The position numbers and the translations under genes were made by a program. A DNA stretch of 14,466 nucleotides, taken from contig DGFG01000159.1 in assembly GCA_002391555.1 (NCBI GenBank), positions 1,341 to 15,806 of the forward strand. The letters run 5' to 3'. Positions 6,963 through 14,466 of the stretch are shown one piece after another; the stretch's first letter is position 1; each line of letters begins with the position of its first letter. The notes beneath the pieces are model-generated. The model was not told the DNA's origin, did not search any database, and was given only the letters and a program-made list of their open reading frames with translations. The stretch comes from Firmicutes bacterium UBA3906 (GTDB lineage Bacteria > Bacillota > Clostridia > Caldicoprobacterales > DTU083).

Positions 6963-7061
6963 ACCGGTATTTTATTTGATGCCTCCCTGGTAGAGATACT
7001 AATTAATCTAAATTAGCTATCTACTAAGTAGGTAAAGTCATTTATAAATGCCGGTTTTTTT
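6963..7061 (+). terminator. Long structured terminator or RNA element after iscU
   Basis: ACCGGTATTT (6963-6972) pairs with AAATGCCGGT (7046-7055) over 10 bp with one G-U, and a seven-T tract (7055-7061) follows directly, as in an intrinsic terminator. The closed interior is about 73 bases, far larger than an ordinary loop. It holds a second hairpin: TGGTAGA (6988-6994) with TCTACTA (7020-7026, one G-U), then an internal loop, then CTAATT/AATTAG (6999-7004/7011-7016) around a 6-base loop. Termination of the iscRSU operon is the simplest role. A small RNA or a regulated leader for the PRC gene downstream is possible. I see no T-box AGGGTGGNACCGCG motif and no riboswitch I recognise. Confidence 0.65.
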
Positions 7062-7071
7062 ATTTTAGGCC
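7056..7071 (+). repeat. Post-terminator repeat (copy 3)
   Basis: TTTTTTATTTTAGGCC here is identical to 3364-3379. Both copies begin in the T-tract of a terminator and run past it. Confidence 0.6.
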
Positions 7072-7134
7072 ATAAAAGCTTCATGTAAATTATTATTTAG
7101 GGCAAATTAAAAATAAAGTAGATTTGGTGGTTTA

Positions 7135-7674
7135 ATGACTGGCAAAAAAAACAACTACATAAAAAGGGAGTCCTTAATTGGATTACCTGTTATAGATGCG
7201 AGAAAGCAAAGGCAAATAGGTATAGTAAAGGACCTATACATAAACGAAAAATGGACACATGTTGCCGGGATTTATTTAACCTGTAAGGGCTGGGGTAGAA
7301 ACGATATTGATATACCCTATGCTAGCCTCACTATAGGCACAGACTCGATTATGGCTGAGGGTGACCAAATAAACAAGGCAGGTCCTAAGGACAATAATAT
7401 TGTAAAGAGCCTACTAAACAAGCAGGTTATCAGAGAGGATGGCCAGGAACTAGGATTCGTAAGTGATATAATCCTAGACCCGCTTACAGGTAGGATAGAG
7501 GGCCTTGAGCTATCAGAGGGTCTAGTAGATGATCTGTTAAAGGGCCGGCAGCTGATGCCTTACTTTCCTTTTGAGCAAAGGGAGGGAGATATCATAGTAC
7601 TAAGTAGGGAGGAAGCTGAGCAGTGTAGCCCCTTTAACAAGGGAATAAAAAACATCTTTTTAAACAAAATATGA
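7135..7674 (+). CDS. PRC-barrel domain protein (YrrD-like)
   Basis: A 179-residue soluble protein with two PRC-barrel-like repeats, at about residues 11-75 (ESLIGLPVIDARKQRQIGIV onwards) and 90-155 (LLNKQVIREDGQELGFVSD onwards). Each opens with the usual pattern of a hydrophobic stretch, G-x-x-V, a polar turn and 'G-x-V-x-D'. PRC barrels are small beta domains found in photosystem H subunits and the ribosome-maturation factor RimM; the function of the stand-alone YrrD type is unknown. The ATG has only a weak GGTGG site 4 bases upstream. No signal peptide or membrane segment is visible. A YtxH-like peptide follows 21 bases downstream, probably in the same transcript. The position after the isc genes mirrors yrrD in Bacillus as I recall it. 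Confidence 0.8.
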   Translation: MTGKKNNYIKRESLIGLPVIDARKQRQIGIVKDLYINEKWTHVAGIYLTCKGWGRNDIDIPYASLTIGTDSIMAEGDQINKAGPKDNNIVKSLLNKQVIREDGQELGFVSDIILDPLTGRIEGLELSEGLVDDLLKGRQLMPYFPFEQREGDIIVLSREEAEQCSPFNKGIKNIFLNKI

Positions 7675-7695
7675 CTATAGAAGGGAAGTGAACAC

Positions 7696-7863
7696 ATGAA
7701 ATTTATAAGCACAGGTAGCTTTGTAATCGGTGGCATTGTAGGAGCTCTTGCAGGCATACTGCTACTTCCTAAAATTAATGGTGACAGACGAAGGTTTTCA
7801 AGTAGGGCTATGGAGATTGTAGCCGATGGTCAGGACAAGCTAACAGTGATATCCAAGGAATAA
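7696..7863 (+). CDS. Small YtxH-like membrane protein, 55 residues
   Basis: A short reading frame starting ATG at 7696 and ending TAA. It begins MKFISTG, then a single hydrophobic glycine-rich segment at about residues 8-25 (FVIGGIVGALAGILLLP) with small-residue spacing suited to helix packing, followed by a basic RRR patch and a polar tail. This resembles the N-terminal anchor of YtxH-domain proteins. AAGGGAAGTG at 7681-7690 provides a ribosome-binding site at good distance. The gene fills the gap between the PRC-barrel gene and a terminator, and its codons (CTA, ATA, AGG) match its neighbours. The positive charges after the segment predict a cytoplasmic C-terminus. Function unknown. Confidence 0.75.
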   Translation: MKFISTGSFVIGGIVGALAGILLLPKINGDRRRFSSRAMEIVADGQDKLTVISKE

Positions 7864-7880
7864 AAAACAAAGTACATGTT

Positions 7881-7905
7881 AGGGACCATAGTCCCTTTCT
7901 TTTTT
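7881..7905 (+). terminator. Intrinsic terminator after the YtxH-like gene
   Basis: AGGGAC (7881-7886) and GTCCCT (7891-7896) form a 6-bp GC-rich stem with loop CATA, followed by TTCTTTTTT. It separates the PRC/YtxH-like pair from the AI-2E gene and argues against any AI-2E start upstream of 7905. The stem is short, so some read-through is likely. Confidence 0.75.
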
Positions 7906-7926
7906 GTATTTACTAAAGGTGAGGAA

Positions 7927-8970
7927 ATGAAGCTTAGAAAAAGGCAGATAAGACTTGCCCTAACAATACTAATTCTTGTAGTCCTACTTATCTTAATCCT
8001 TGTTAGCTTATCAAAGCTCCTCAATCTATTAAAAATTCTCTTTCTAGCTATAGTTATAGCCTATATCTTGACCCCTATTTCTGCTCTCTTAGAAAGGTAC
8101 ATGGCTAGAGCCTATGCTATAGCTGTCATAATAACTGCCATAGGCCTTTTTCTTAGCCTATTTTTTCTTTTCATGCTACCTAGCCTTATAGGGGAGATTA
8201 AGTCAATTTATGAAAGGCTGCCCCTTGTAATAGGATATTTTAGAAAGCTGCTGCAAGGAGCAGAAACAAGCCTAAACCGGCTAGGAATACCAGATGGGAT
8301 AAAGGACTCTATACTAGCTTATACAGATAGCTTTCAGTTTAGGGCTATGGTCTATTTTAAGGACATTGTAAACAGACTTATAAGTGGGGCCACAGAGATA
8401 CCCTCATTTTTTATATCATTGGTCCTAGCCTTTTATTTTCTAAAGGATAGGGAGTATTTTGGCAGGGTACTGGTAAACATTATCCCTATCAAGTCAAGAC
8501 CCAGTGTAAGACAGGTCCTTTCAGAAATTAACCAAATCCTACATAGGTTTATAAGGGGAGAGGTTTTAATAGCCTCTATTGTGGGTGCAATGACAACAAC
8601 AGGCTACCTACTTGTAGGCCTGCCCTATGCCCTGGTTTTGGGCTTTATAGCTGGTATATTTGAGTTTATCCCCTATTTTGGTCCCTGGCTTGGAGCAGTG
8701 CCAGCTATCATTGTAGCCCTTGTAAAGGGGACAAAGACCCTTGTTTGGACAATAGGTACGATAGTTCTTATCCAGCAGCTTGAAGGAGCTGTAATTGCTC
8801 CTAAAATTCTAGGTAATGTCGTAGAGCTTCATCCTGCCTATATAATACTTACCCTATGGTTGGGAGGTATCTTTTTCGGTATTGTTGGCATGTTTCTGGC
8901 AGTTCCAATTCTACTTATGTCAAGGGTGATTATAAAGCATATATACCTTGCCATAGTATCTATTAAATAG
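7927..8970 (+). CDS. AI-2E/PerM-family membrane transporter (YrrI-like)
   Basis: A 347-residue integral membrane protein of the AI-2 exporter/PerM family (TqsA/YrrI type; substrates are uncertain and some members are Na+/H+ antiporters). A basic N-terminus leads into membrane segments at about 10-29, 32-52 and 60-86. An extended amphipathic region of about 70 residues follows, then hydrophobic segments from about 150 to the end. The family signatures GLPYALVLGFIAGIFEFIPYFGP (begun by a 'T-x-GYLLVGLPYA' stretch) and APKILGNVVELHP are intact. The frame is open from an upstream ATG at 7876, but that start would translate through the terminator at 7881-7905; AAAGGTGAGG at 7915-7924 and the family N-terminus point to the ATG at 7927. 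No terminator with a T-tract is seen after the stop. Confidence 0.88.
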   Translation: MKLRKRQIRLALTILILVVLLILILVSLSKLLNLLKILFLAIVIAYILTPISALLERYMARAYAIAVIITAIGLFLSLFFLFMLPSLIGEIKSIYERLPLVIGYFRKLLQGAETSLNRLGIPDGIKDSILAYTDSFQFRAMVYFKDIVNRLISGATEIPSFFISLVLAFYFLKDREYFGRVLVNIIPIKSRPSVRQVLSEINQILHRFIRGEVLIASIVGAMTTTGYLLVGLPYALVLGFIAGIFEFIPYFGPWLGAVPAIIVALVKGTKTLVWTIGTIVLIQQLEGAVIAPKILGNVVELHPAYIILTLWLGGIFFGIVGMFLAVPILLMSRVIIKHIYLAIVSIK

Positions 8971-8990
8971 GCCTTGTTGGGGCCAGCTTC

Positions 8991-9020
8991 TTGAAACAAA
9001 AGCATATTACATGATAAAAT
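8991..9020 (+). promoter_or_regulatory. Predicted sigma-A promoter for dnaE
   Basis: TTGAAA (8991-8996, 5 of 6) is followed after 18 bases by TAAAAT (9015-9020, 5 of 6). It lies 20 bases after the AI-2E stop and gives dnaE a leader of about 90 bases. TTGCAT at 9051 and TAAAAT at 9084 nearby do not pair at a proper spacing. Confidence 0.55.
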
Positions 9021-9115
9021 AAGTCAACAGCTTAAATAATCGACCTATTATTGCATTTTATTAAAGTCTTTATCTACCTATTCTAAAATGAAGGGTCTAT
9101 CAAGGGGGTAGGCAA

Positions 9116-12100
9116 ATGCCTGATTTTATACATTTACATGTTCATACCGAATATAGCCTACTTGATGGGGCCTCTAGCATCCCAAAGCTACTTGACAAGT
9201 GTAAAGAGCTTGGTATGCCTGGCATTGCCATAACAGATCATGGAGTTATGTATGGGGTTGTCGACTTTTACAGGCAGGCAAAAGAGAGAGGACTAAAGCC
9301 TGTCATTGGCTGTGAAGTCTATGTAGCCCCTCGTAGTATGCATGAAAGGGAATCAAGCAAGGATGCTAACTACTCACACCTGGTCCTACTAGCAGAAAAC
9401 CAGACAGGCTATCAAAACCTTATGGCCTTGTCCTCCTTAGGTTTTACAGAGGGTTTTTATTATAAACCACGGATAGACTACCATACCCTTGAAAAGTATT
9501 CAGAGGGCCTAATAGGCCTGAGTGCTTGTTTAGCAGGAGATATTCCTAGGTTGCTTTACCAGGACAGATACAAAGAAGCAGTAGAACTAGCCAGACGTCT
9601 TGAATCAATATTTGGTCAGGGGAGCTTTTTCCTTGAGCTACAGGACCATGGCTTAGAGGATCAGATAAAGGTAAACCAAGGCATCATGAGGCTAAGTCAG
9701 GATACAGGTATCCCTATGGTTGCCACTAATGATGTCCACTATGTTGAAAAAGAAGAAGCAAATGCCCAGGACGTACTACTGTGTATACAAACAGGTAAAA
9801 CTGTGGATGATCCCGATAGGATGACCTTTGAAACCAAGGAGTTTTACTTAAAATCTCCTAAAGAAATGCATGACCTTTTTAGTAGTTATCAGGGGGCACT
9901 AGAAAACACGGTTAAGATATTTAACCGATGTAATGTAGACTTTGATTTTTCCACAATACATATGCCAGAGTTTAAGGTACCAGAGCCTTACACCCCCTTT
10001 GACTATTTACAAAAGCTATGTCAGGAGGGCCTATATAGTAAATATGGCAATGTAACTGAGCAGATCCAGGCTAGGCTCGATTTTGAGCTAGATACAATAA
10101 GGCAAATGGGCTATGTTGATTATTTCCTTATAGTCTGGGACTTTATTAGGTATGCCAGGGAAAAGGATATAATCGTAGGCCCAGGTAGGGGAAGTGCTGC
10201 AGGTAGCCTGGTGGCATATACACTAAATATAACCCAGATTGACCCTATTAAATATGGCCTACTGTTTGAACGCTTTTTAAATCCTGAACGTATAAGTATG
10301 CCAGATATAGATATTGACTTTTGCTATGAAAGGCGACAGGAAGTAATAGACTATGTTATTAGAAAATATGGCGAGGACCATGTAGCCCAGATAATTACCT
10401 TTGGTACAATGGCAGCCAGGGCTGCAATTCGCGATGTAGGCCGAGCCTTAAATATATCCTATGCAGATGTAGACAGGGTAGCCAAGATGATACCCTTTGA
10501 AATTGGTATGACCATAGACAGGGCCCTGGAGATGAACCCTGAGCTAAGGAACCTATACCAAGAGGACAATATCATTAAAAACCTAATTGACACATCACGG
10601 AGCCTAGAGGGCTTGCCTAGGCATGCCTCTACCCATGCAGCAGGTGTTGTCATATCCAAGCTACCTATTACTGAATATGTGCCACTACAAAAAAATGACG
10701 ACTGTATAACAACCCAATTTCCAATGGGGGTACTAGAGAGCTTGGGCCTACTCAAAATGGACTTTTTAGGCCTAAGGACCCTGACTGTGATAAGAGATAG
10801 CTTGACCTTAATAGAAGAAAACTACGGCAAAAAAATAAATATATATGACATACCCTTAGATGATCAGGCAGTATACGATATGATAGGTCAAGGGGATACT
10901 GACGGTGTCTTTCAGCTAGAGAGTGCAGGCATGAGACAGTTTATGAAGGAGCTTAAACCTACTAGCTTTGAGGATATCATCGCAGGTATTTCCCTCTACC
11001 GGCCAGGCCCTATGGACCAAATCCCCCGCTATATAGACAATAAAAATCATCCAGACAATATTATTTATACAGATCCAAAGCTTGCCCCAATATTAAGTGT
11101 GACCTATGGCTGTATGGTTTACCAGGAGCAGGTTATGCAGGTAGTTAGGGAACTAGCTGGCTATTCCCTTGGTAGGTCGGACCTAGTTAGAAGGGCAATG
11201 TCTAAAAAGAAGACCGAGGTTATGGAAAAGGAGCGAGAGCACTTTATATACGGAATAGTAGCGGAGGATGGGACTGTTCATGTACCTGGAGCACTACGTA
11301 GAGGCCTGACCGTTGAAAAGGCAAATCAAATATTCGACGAGATGATGGAGTTTGCCAAGTATGCCTTTAACAAGTCTCATGCTGCTGCCTATGCCCTTGT
11401 TGCCTATCAGACAGCCTGGCTGAAAAACTACTATCCTGTACAATTTATGGCTGCCCTTATTACATCAGTTATGGGAAATAGCAGCAAGGTGGCCGCCTAT
11501 ATCCAATATTGCAGAAAGAACAATATAGAGGTATTAAAGCCTGATGTAAATGAGTCTTTTGCCAAATTTACTGTTATAGATAACAAAATCCGCTTTGGCC
11601 TAGCTGCTGTAAAAAACGTAGGTACGCCAGCCATCCAAGCTATTATAGATGCTCGTACAAAAAAGGGTAGGTTCAAAAGCTTTACTGACTTTTGCCACAA
11701 GGTGGAGGGGTCTGGTGTAAACAAAAGGCTAGTTGAGAGTCTAATAAAATGTGGGGCCTTTGACTCCCTAGGTGTTTATAGGTCGCAGTTAATGGCAGTA
11801 TATGAAAAGGTATTAGATAGCATAAGCCAGGACAGAAGACGTAATATAGAGGGTCAGCTATCACTTTTCGCAGACCAGACAAGTGCCGCTGTAAATGAGG
11901 ATATACTGCCCGATATAAAAGAGTATAGCCAGGACACTTTGCTTATGATGGAAAAGGAGATGACCGGCCTTTATATAAGTGGCCATCCCCTAGACAAGTA
12001 CAAGGCAGCCCTAGAGGGTCTAGATACCACCCTAGAAATCATGAGCCTACATGAGCCTAATGAAGAAGGGGTATATACCAGCTCCCTTGACTACAAGGAT

Positions 12101-12604
12101 GGAGCAGAGGTCACTGTAGGAGGTTTAATAGCCGACAAGAGTATAAAGTACACTAGGAAAAATGAGCCAATGGCCTTTATTACCCTAGAGGACTTATATG
12201 GGACAATAGAGCTTATCGTATTTCCAACAGTACTTAATAGATATAGTAGACTCTTAAATATAGACCAGCCTGTTTTAGTAAAGGGTAGGCTATCCATGAG
12301 GGAGGATGAGGAGCCAAAGCTTATATGTAATGAAGTTAGAGAATTAAAGGCCAGGCCCGAGAACAAACTATATATAAAAATAGAAAAGGATAAGGGACTA
12401 GATTTAAGAGAGGATGTTATTAGCGTTCTAGGCAAATACAAGGGCACTACACCTGTATACTTTTACCTAGAGGAAAACAAGACCTACTACAAACCAACCA
12501 ATCCCATATTGGTAAATGAGGATTCAGAGCTTTTAGAGGAATTAAACTGTTTGTTAGGCCCGCAATGTGTTAAAATGATAGAAAAGAATAAAAAGAGTAG
12601 ATAG
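9116..12604 (+). CDS. dnaE: DNA polymerase III alpha subunit (DnaE)
   Basis: A 1162-residue C-family replicative DNA polymerase, the DnaE1 length class. The N-terminal PHP domain opens HLHVHTEYSLLDG and keeps the apparent metal ligands H8, H10, D17, H42, E67 and H88, so metal-dependent proofreading is plausible (inference). The palm carries the catalytic aspartates D397 and D399 in PDIDIDF and D549 in KMDFLG, plus the GPGRGSAAGS finger/palm block. A helix-hairpin-helix-like region lies near 850-890 and an OB fold near 997-1075 (GGLIADKSIKYTRKNEPMAF). AAGGGGG at 9102-9108 is 7 bases from the ATG. In Firmicutes with PolC, DnaE extends primers on the lagging strand; PolC is not in this window. 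No intein or frameshift is present. Confidence 0.97.
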   Translation: MPDFIHLHVHTEYSLLDGASSIPKLLDKCKELGMPGIAITDHGVMYGVVDFYRQAKERGLKPVIGCEVYVAPRSMHERESSKDANYSHLVLLAENQTGYQNLMALSSLGFTEGFYYKPRIDYHTLEKYSEGLIGLSACLAGDIPRLLYQDRYKEAVELARRLESIFGQGSFFLELQDHGLEDQIKVNQGIMRLSQDTGIPMVATNDVHYVEKEEANAQDVLLCIQTGKTVDDPDRMTFETKEFYLKSPKEMHDLFSSYQGALENTVKIFNRCNVDFDFSTIHMPEFKVPEPYTPFDYLQKLCQEGLYSKYGNVTEQIQARLDFELDTIRQMGYVDYFLIVWDFIRYAREKDIIVGPGRGSAAGSLVAYTLNITQIDPIKYGLLFERFLNPERISMPDIDIDFCYERRQEVIDYVIRKYGEDHVAQIITFGTMAARAAIRDVGRALNISYADVDRVAKMIPFEIGMTIDRALEMNPELRNLYQEDNIIKNLIDTSRSLEGLPRHASTHAAGVVISKLPITEYVPLQKNDDCITTQFPMGVLESLGLLKMDFLGLRTLTVIRDSLTLIEENYGKKINIYDIPLDDQAVYDMIGQGDTDGVFQLESAGMRQFMKELKPTSFEDIIAGISLYRPGPMDQIPRYIDNKNHPDNIIYTDPKLAPILSVTYGCMVYQEQVMQVVRELAGYSLGRSDLVRRAMSKKKTEVMEKEREHFIYGIVAEDGTVHVPGALRRGLTVEKANQIFDEMMEFAKYAFNKSHAAAYALVAYQTAWLKNYYPVQFMAALITSVMGNSSKVAAYIQYCRKNNIEVLKPDVNESFAKFTVIDNKIRFGLAAVKNVGTPAIQAIIDARTKKGRFKSFTDFCHKVEGSGVNKRLVESLIKCGAFDSLGVYRSQLMAVYEKVLDSISQDRRRNIEGQLSLFADQTSAAVNEDILPDIKEYSQDTLLMMEKEMTGLYISGHPLDKYKAALEGLDTTLEIMSLHEPNEEGVYTSSLDYKDGAEVTVGGLIADKSIKYTRKNEPMAFITLEDLYGTIELIVFPTVLNRYSRLLNIDQPVLVKGRLSMREDEEPKLICNEVRELKARPENKLYIKIEKDKGLDLREDVISVLGKYKGTTPVYFYLEENKTYYKPTNPILVNEDSELLEELNCLLGPQCVKMIEKNKKSR

Positions 12605-12639
12605 GCATTATATTGCATTTGTATAGCTTTTTAGTCTAG

Positions 12640-12658
12640 TTGCTAATAGGGTTAGCAA
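12640..12658 (+). other. Short hairpin between dnaE and the DUF2007-like gene
   Basis: TTGCTAA (12640-12646) and TTAGCAA (12652-12658) form a perfect 7-bp inverted repeat with loop TAGGG. The bases after it are AAAAAAG, not T, so it is not a forward terminator. It lies 6 bases upstream of the next Shine-Dalgarno and could be an operator or an RNA-processing hairpin. Confidence 0.4.
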
Positions 12659-12677
12659 AAAAGAAGGAGGCCAATAT

Positions 12678-12875
12678 ATGTGGCGGGTTGTCTATATGGC
12701 TCAGACTAGATTGATAGCAGACCACATAATCGAGCTACTTACAAAAGAAGGCTTTCTGGTCAAGATAAAGCCTATATATAAAAATGTTACCGAGCAAGAA
12801 AACTGTTATGAGGTCCTAGTAACACAATCCGAAGCTCAAGAGGTACGTGATATTTTAATGGACAATGGTTATTAA
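12678..12875 (+). CDS. Small DUF2007-like protein, 65 residues
   Basis: A 65-residue soluble protein starting MWRVVYMAQTRLIADHIIELLTKEGF-type sequence. It reads as a beta-alpha-beta-beta-alpha ferredoxin-like fold: an N-terminal strand (WRVVYMA), an amphipathic helix (about 10-24), a strand with LVKIKPI, a strand YEVLVT, then a helix ending EVRDILMDNGY. This layout and the 'E-V-L-V' plus 'A-x-x-V-x-x-I-L' ending resemble the DUF2007 (putative signal-transducing, PII-like) family; the assignment is by eye. A perfect AAGGAGG at 12664-12670 gives a 7-base spacer. It sits between dnaE and pfkA, 33 bases before pfkA, so probably shares its transcript. Function unknown. Confidence 0.8.
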   Translation: MWRVVYMAQTRLIADHIIELLTKEGFLVKIKPIYKNVTEQENCYEVLVTQSEAQEVRDILMDNGY

Positions 12876-12887
12876 CCATATATTTAA

Positions 12888-13868
<981 letters not shown>

Positions 13869-13881
13869 GGAGTAAACTAAC

Positions 13882-14289
13882 ATGAAAACTTCTGAAAGCC
13901 GACTCAGGGTTAGATACAAGGAAACTGACCAAATGGGAATAGCTCATCACTCCAACTATTATCAATGGTTTGAGGTAGGTCGAACAGACCTAATCAGAGA
14001 TCTGGGCATAAGCTATAGGGATTTAGAGGCAAAGGGGCTTATGTTACCTGTGCTAGAGACCCATTGCTATTACAAGCATGGTGCCCTGTATGATGATCTG
14101 CTTTTAATAAAGTCTAGGCTTGCAGGCTTTAATGGTGTCCGATTAAGGGTAGAATACCAAGTAATAAGAGAAGAGGACGGACTACTATTAGCTAGGGGAA
14201 GTACTGTTCATGCTTTCACAGACTCAAGCTTAAAGCCAATCAATATAAAAAAACATAATCCAGAGATCTATAAATTGTTTACTGAGTAA
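13882..14289 (+). CDS. YbgC-like acyl-CoA thioesterase (hotdog fold)
   Basis: A 135-residue single-domain hotdog thioesterase of the 4-hydroxybenzoyl-CoA thioesterase/YbgC group, hydrolysing acyl-CoA thioesters in the cytoplasm. The active-site block reads VRYKETDQMGIAHHSNYYQWFE: D16 is the likely nucleophile/base, followed by G19, H23, N25, Y26 and E31 in the usual 'D-x-M-G-x-x-H-x-x-x-Y-x-x-W-F-E' spacing. The C-terminal strand pattern (RLRVEYQVIREEDG, LLARGSTVHAF) is typical. GGGAG at 13868-13872 overlaps the pfkA stop codon and lies 9 bases before the ATG, so translation is probably coupled to pfkA. Substrate cannot be told from sequence. The unit ends at the terminator 5 bases downstream. 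Confidence 0.88.
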   Translation: MKTSESRLRVRYKETDQMGIAHHSNYYQWFEVGRTDLIRDLGISYRDLEAKGLMLPVLETHCYYKHGALYDDLLLIKSRLAGFNGVRLRVEYQVIREEDGLLLARGSTVHAFTDSSLKPINIKKHNPEIYKLFTE

Positions 14290-14293
14290 AAAA

Positions 14294-14339
14294 AGAAGGC
14301 TATTTATGACCAACCACTGTCATATAGCCTTCTCTTTTT
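14294..14339. terminator. Bidirectional intrinsic terminator
   Basis: AGAAGGCTAT (14294-14303) pairs with ATAGCCTTCT (14324-14333); after a two-base bulge, ATGAC (14306-14310) pairs with GTCAT (14319-14323) around an 8-base loop. CTTTTT follows on the plus strand, and the A-run at 14288-14294 gives a T-run on the minus strand. It serves the thioesterase gene and the convergent FMN-binding gene. Confidence 0.92.
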
Positions 14340-14356
14340 AACTATTTTAGCTTCTC

Positions 14357-14466
14357 TTATTTGTCTAGACCTTGACCTAATGCGCGCTTGGCAGCCTGCT
14401 TAAACTTTCCTGATGTTGATGTAGCACCAGAGTAATCATCTACTTCTGAAACATCCTGCTCATCTA
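14357..14466 (-). CDS. FMN-binding domain protein (RnfG/NqrC-type), C-terminal fragment
   Basis: Thirty-five residues and a TAA stop on the minus strand, running off the end of the window. The fragment contains VDDYSGATSTSGKFKQAAKRAL followed by a short QGLDK tail. The D-x-x-SGAT core is the site in NqrC/RnfG-like FMN-binding domains at which ApbE attaches FMN through a phosphoester to the threonine, and the following S-x-x-x-K-x-A-x-x-x-A-L helix is how these domains end. Such proteins carry electrons in Rnf/Nqr complexes or extracellular flavin-based electron transfer, outside the cytoplasmic membrane. It could be RnfG itself or a stand-alone FMN-binding lipoprotein; the missing N-terminus would decide. 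It converges on the shared terminator. Confidence 0.8.
   Translation of the reverse strand, partial: DEQDVSEVDDYSGATSTSGKFKQAAKRALGQGLDK

Noticed and set aside
6937..7134. T-box, 6S RNA or known riboswitch in the iscU-PRC gap
   Set aside because: No T-box antiterminator motif, too short for Firmicute 6S RNA, and none of the riboswitch cores I know is visible. It is kept only as an unassigned structured element.
8970..8984. GGCC-N7-GGCC hairpin just after the AI-2E stop as a terminator
   Set aside because: The stem is only 4 bp and no T-tract follows, so it would not terminate efficiently.
10459..12447. Minus-strand open frames of 60-118 codons inside dnaE and other genes
   Set aside because: They lie antisense to strongly recognised proteins, lack ribosome-binding sites and show no family-like composition; they result from the codon bias of the coding strand.
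12865..12879. ATGGTT-ATT-AACCAT inverted repeat across the stop codon of the DUF2007-like gene, as a pfkA operator
   Set aside because: Six-base AT-rich arms spanning a stop codon can arise by chance, and no promoter is placed around it.

Overview
The window looks like ordinary chromosomal core sequence from a low-to-moderate GC Firmicute, most likely a member of the Clostridia. The signs are strong AGGAGG-type ribosome-binding sites, ATG/GTG/TTG starts, intrinsic terminators with T-tracts, and a gene order that, from memory, matches the Bacillus/Clostridium block aspS-yrvM(tcdA)-yrvN(rarA)-yrzC(Rrf2)-yrvO(iscS)-...-yrrD(PRC)-...-yrrI(AI-2E). Codon use is uniform throughout (Leu CTA, Ile ATA, Arg AGG favoured) and CTAG is unusually common. 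No gene looks recently imported. I cannot name the species.

Layout. (1) 1-1959: the 3' end of aspS, then tcdA, an RseC-like redox membrane protein and thioredoxin, apparently one transcription unit closed by a clear terminator; rseC and trxA overlap by 32 bases. (2) 1958-3374: glyA with its own promoter, a striking inverted repeat just downstream of the predicted transcription start, and a terminator. (3) 3487-4807: rarA. (4) 4846-7061: an iscR-iscS-iscU operon for Fe-S cluster assembly, with a near-consensus promoter, a possible IscR operator, and a long structured terminator or RNA element behind iscU. (5) 7135-8970: a PRC-barrel protein, a 55-residue YtxH-like membrane peptide, a terminator, then an AI-2E/PerM-family membrane protein whose start is best placed at 7927. 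(6) 8991-14339: a probable promoter, dnaE, a 65-residue DUF2007-like protein, pfkA and a YbgC-like hotdog thioesterase, ending in a bidirectional terminator. (7) 14357-14466: on the minus strand, the C-terminal end of an FMN-binding (RnfG/NqrC-type) protein with an SGAT flavinylation motif, converging on the same terminator.

Functionally the genes cover translation and tRNA modification (aspS, tcdA), thiol redox (rseC, trxA), one-carbon metabolism (glyA), replication and repair (rarA, dnaE), Fe-S and sulfur trafficking (iscRSU) and glycolysis (pfkA). I found no mobile element, CRISPR array, tRNA/rRNA gene or defence system. The points most worth checking are non-coding: the glyA inverted repeat, the structured element after iscU, and a 16-base sequence shared behind two terminators.
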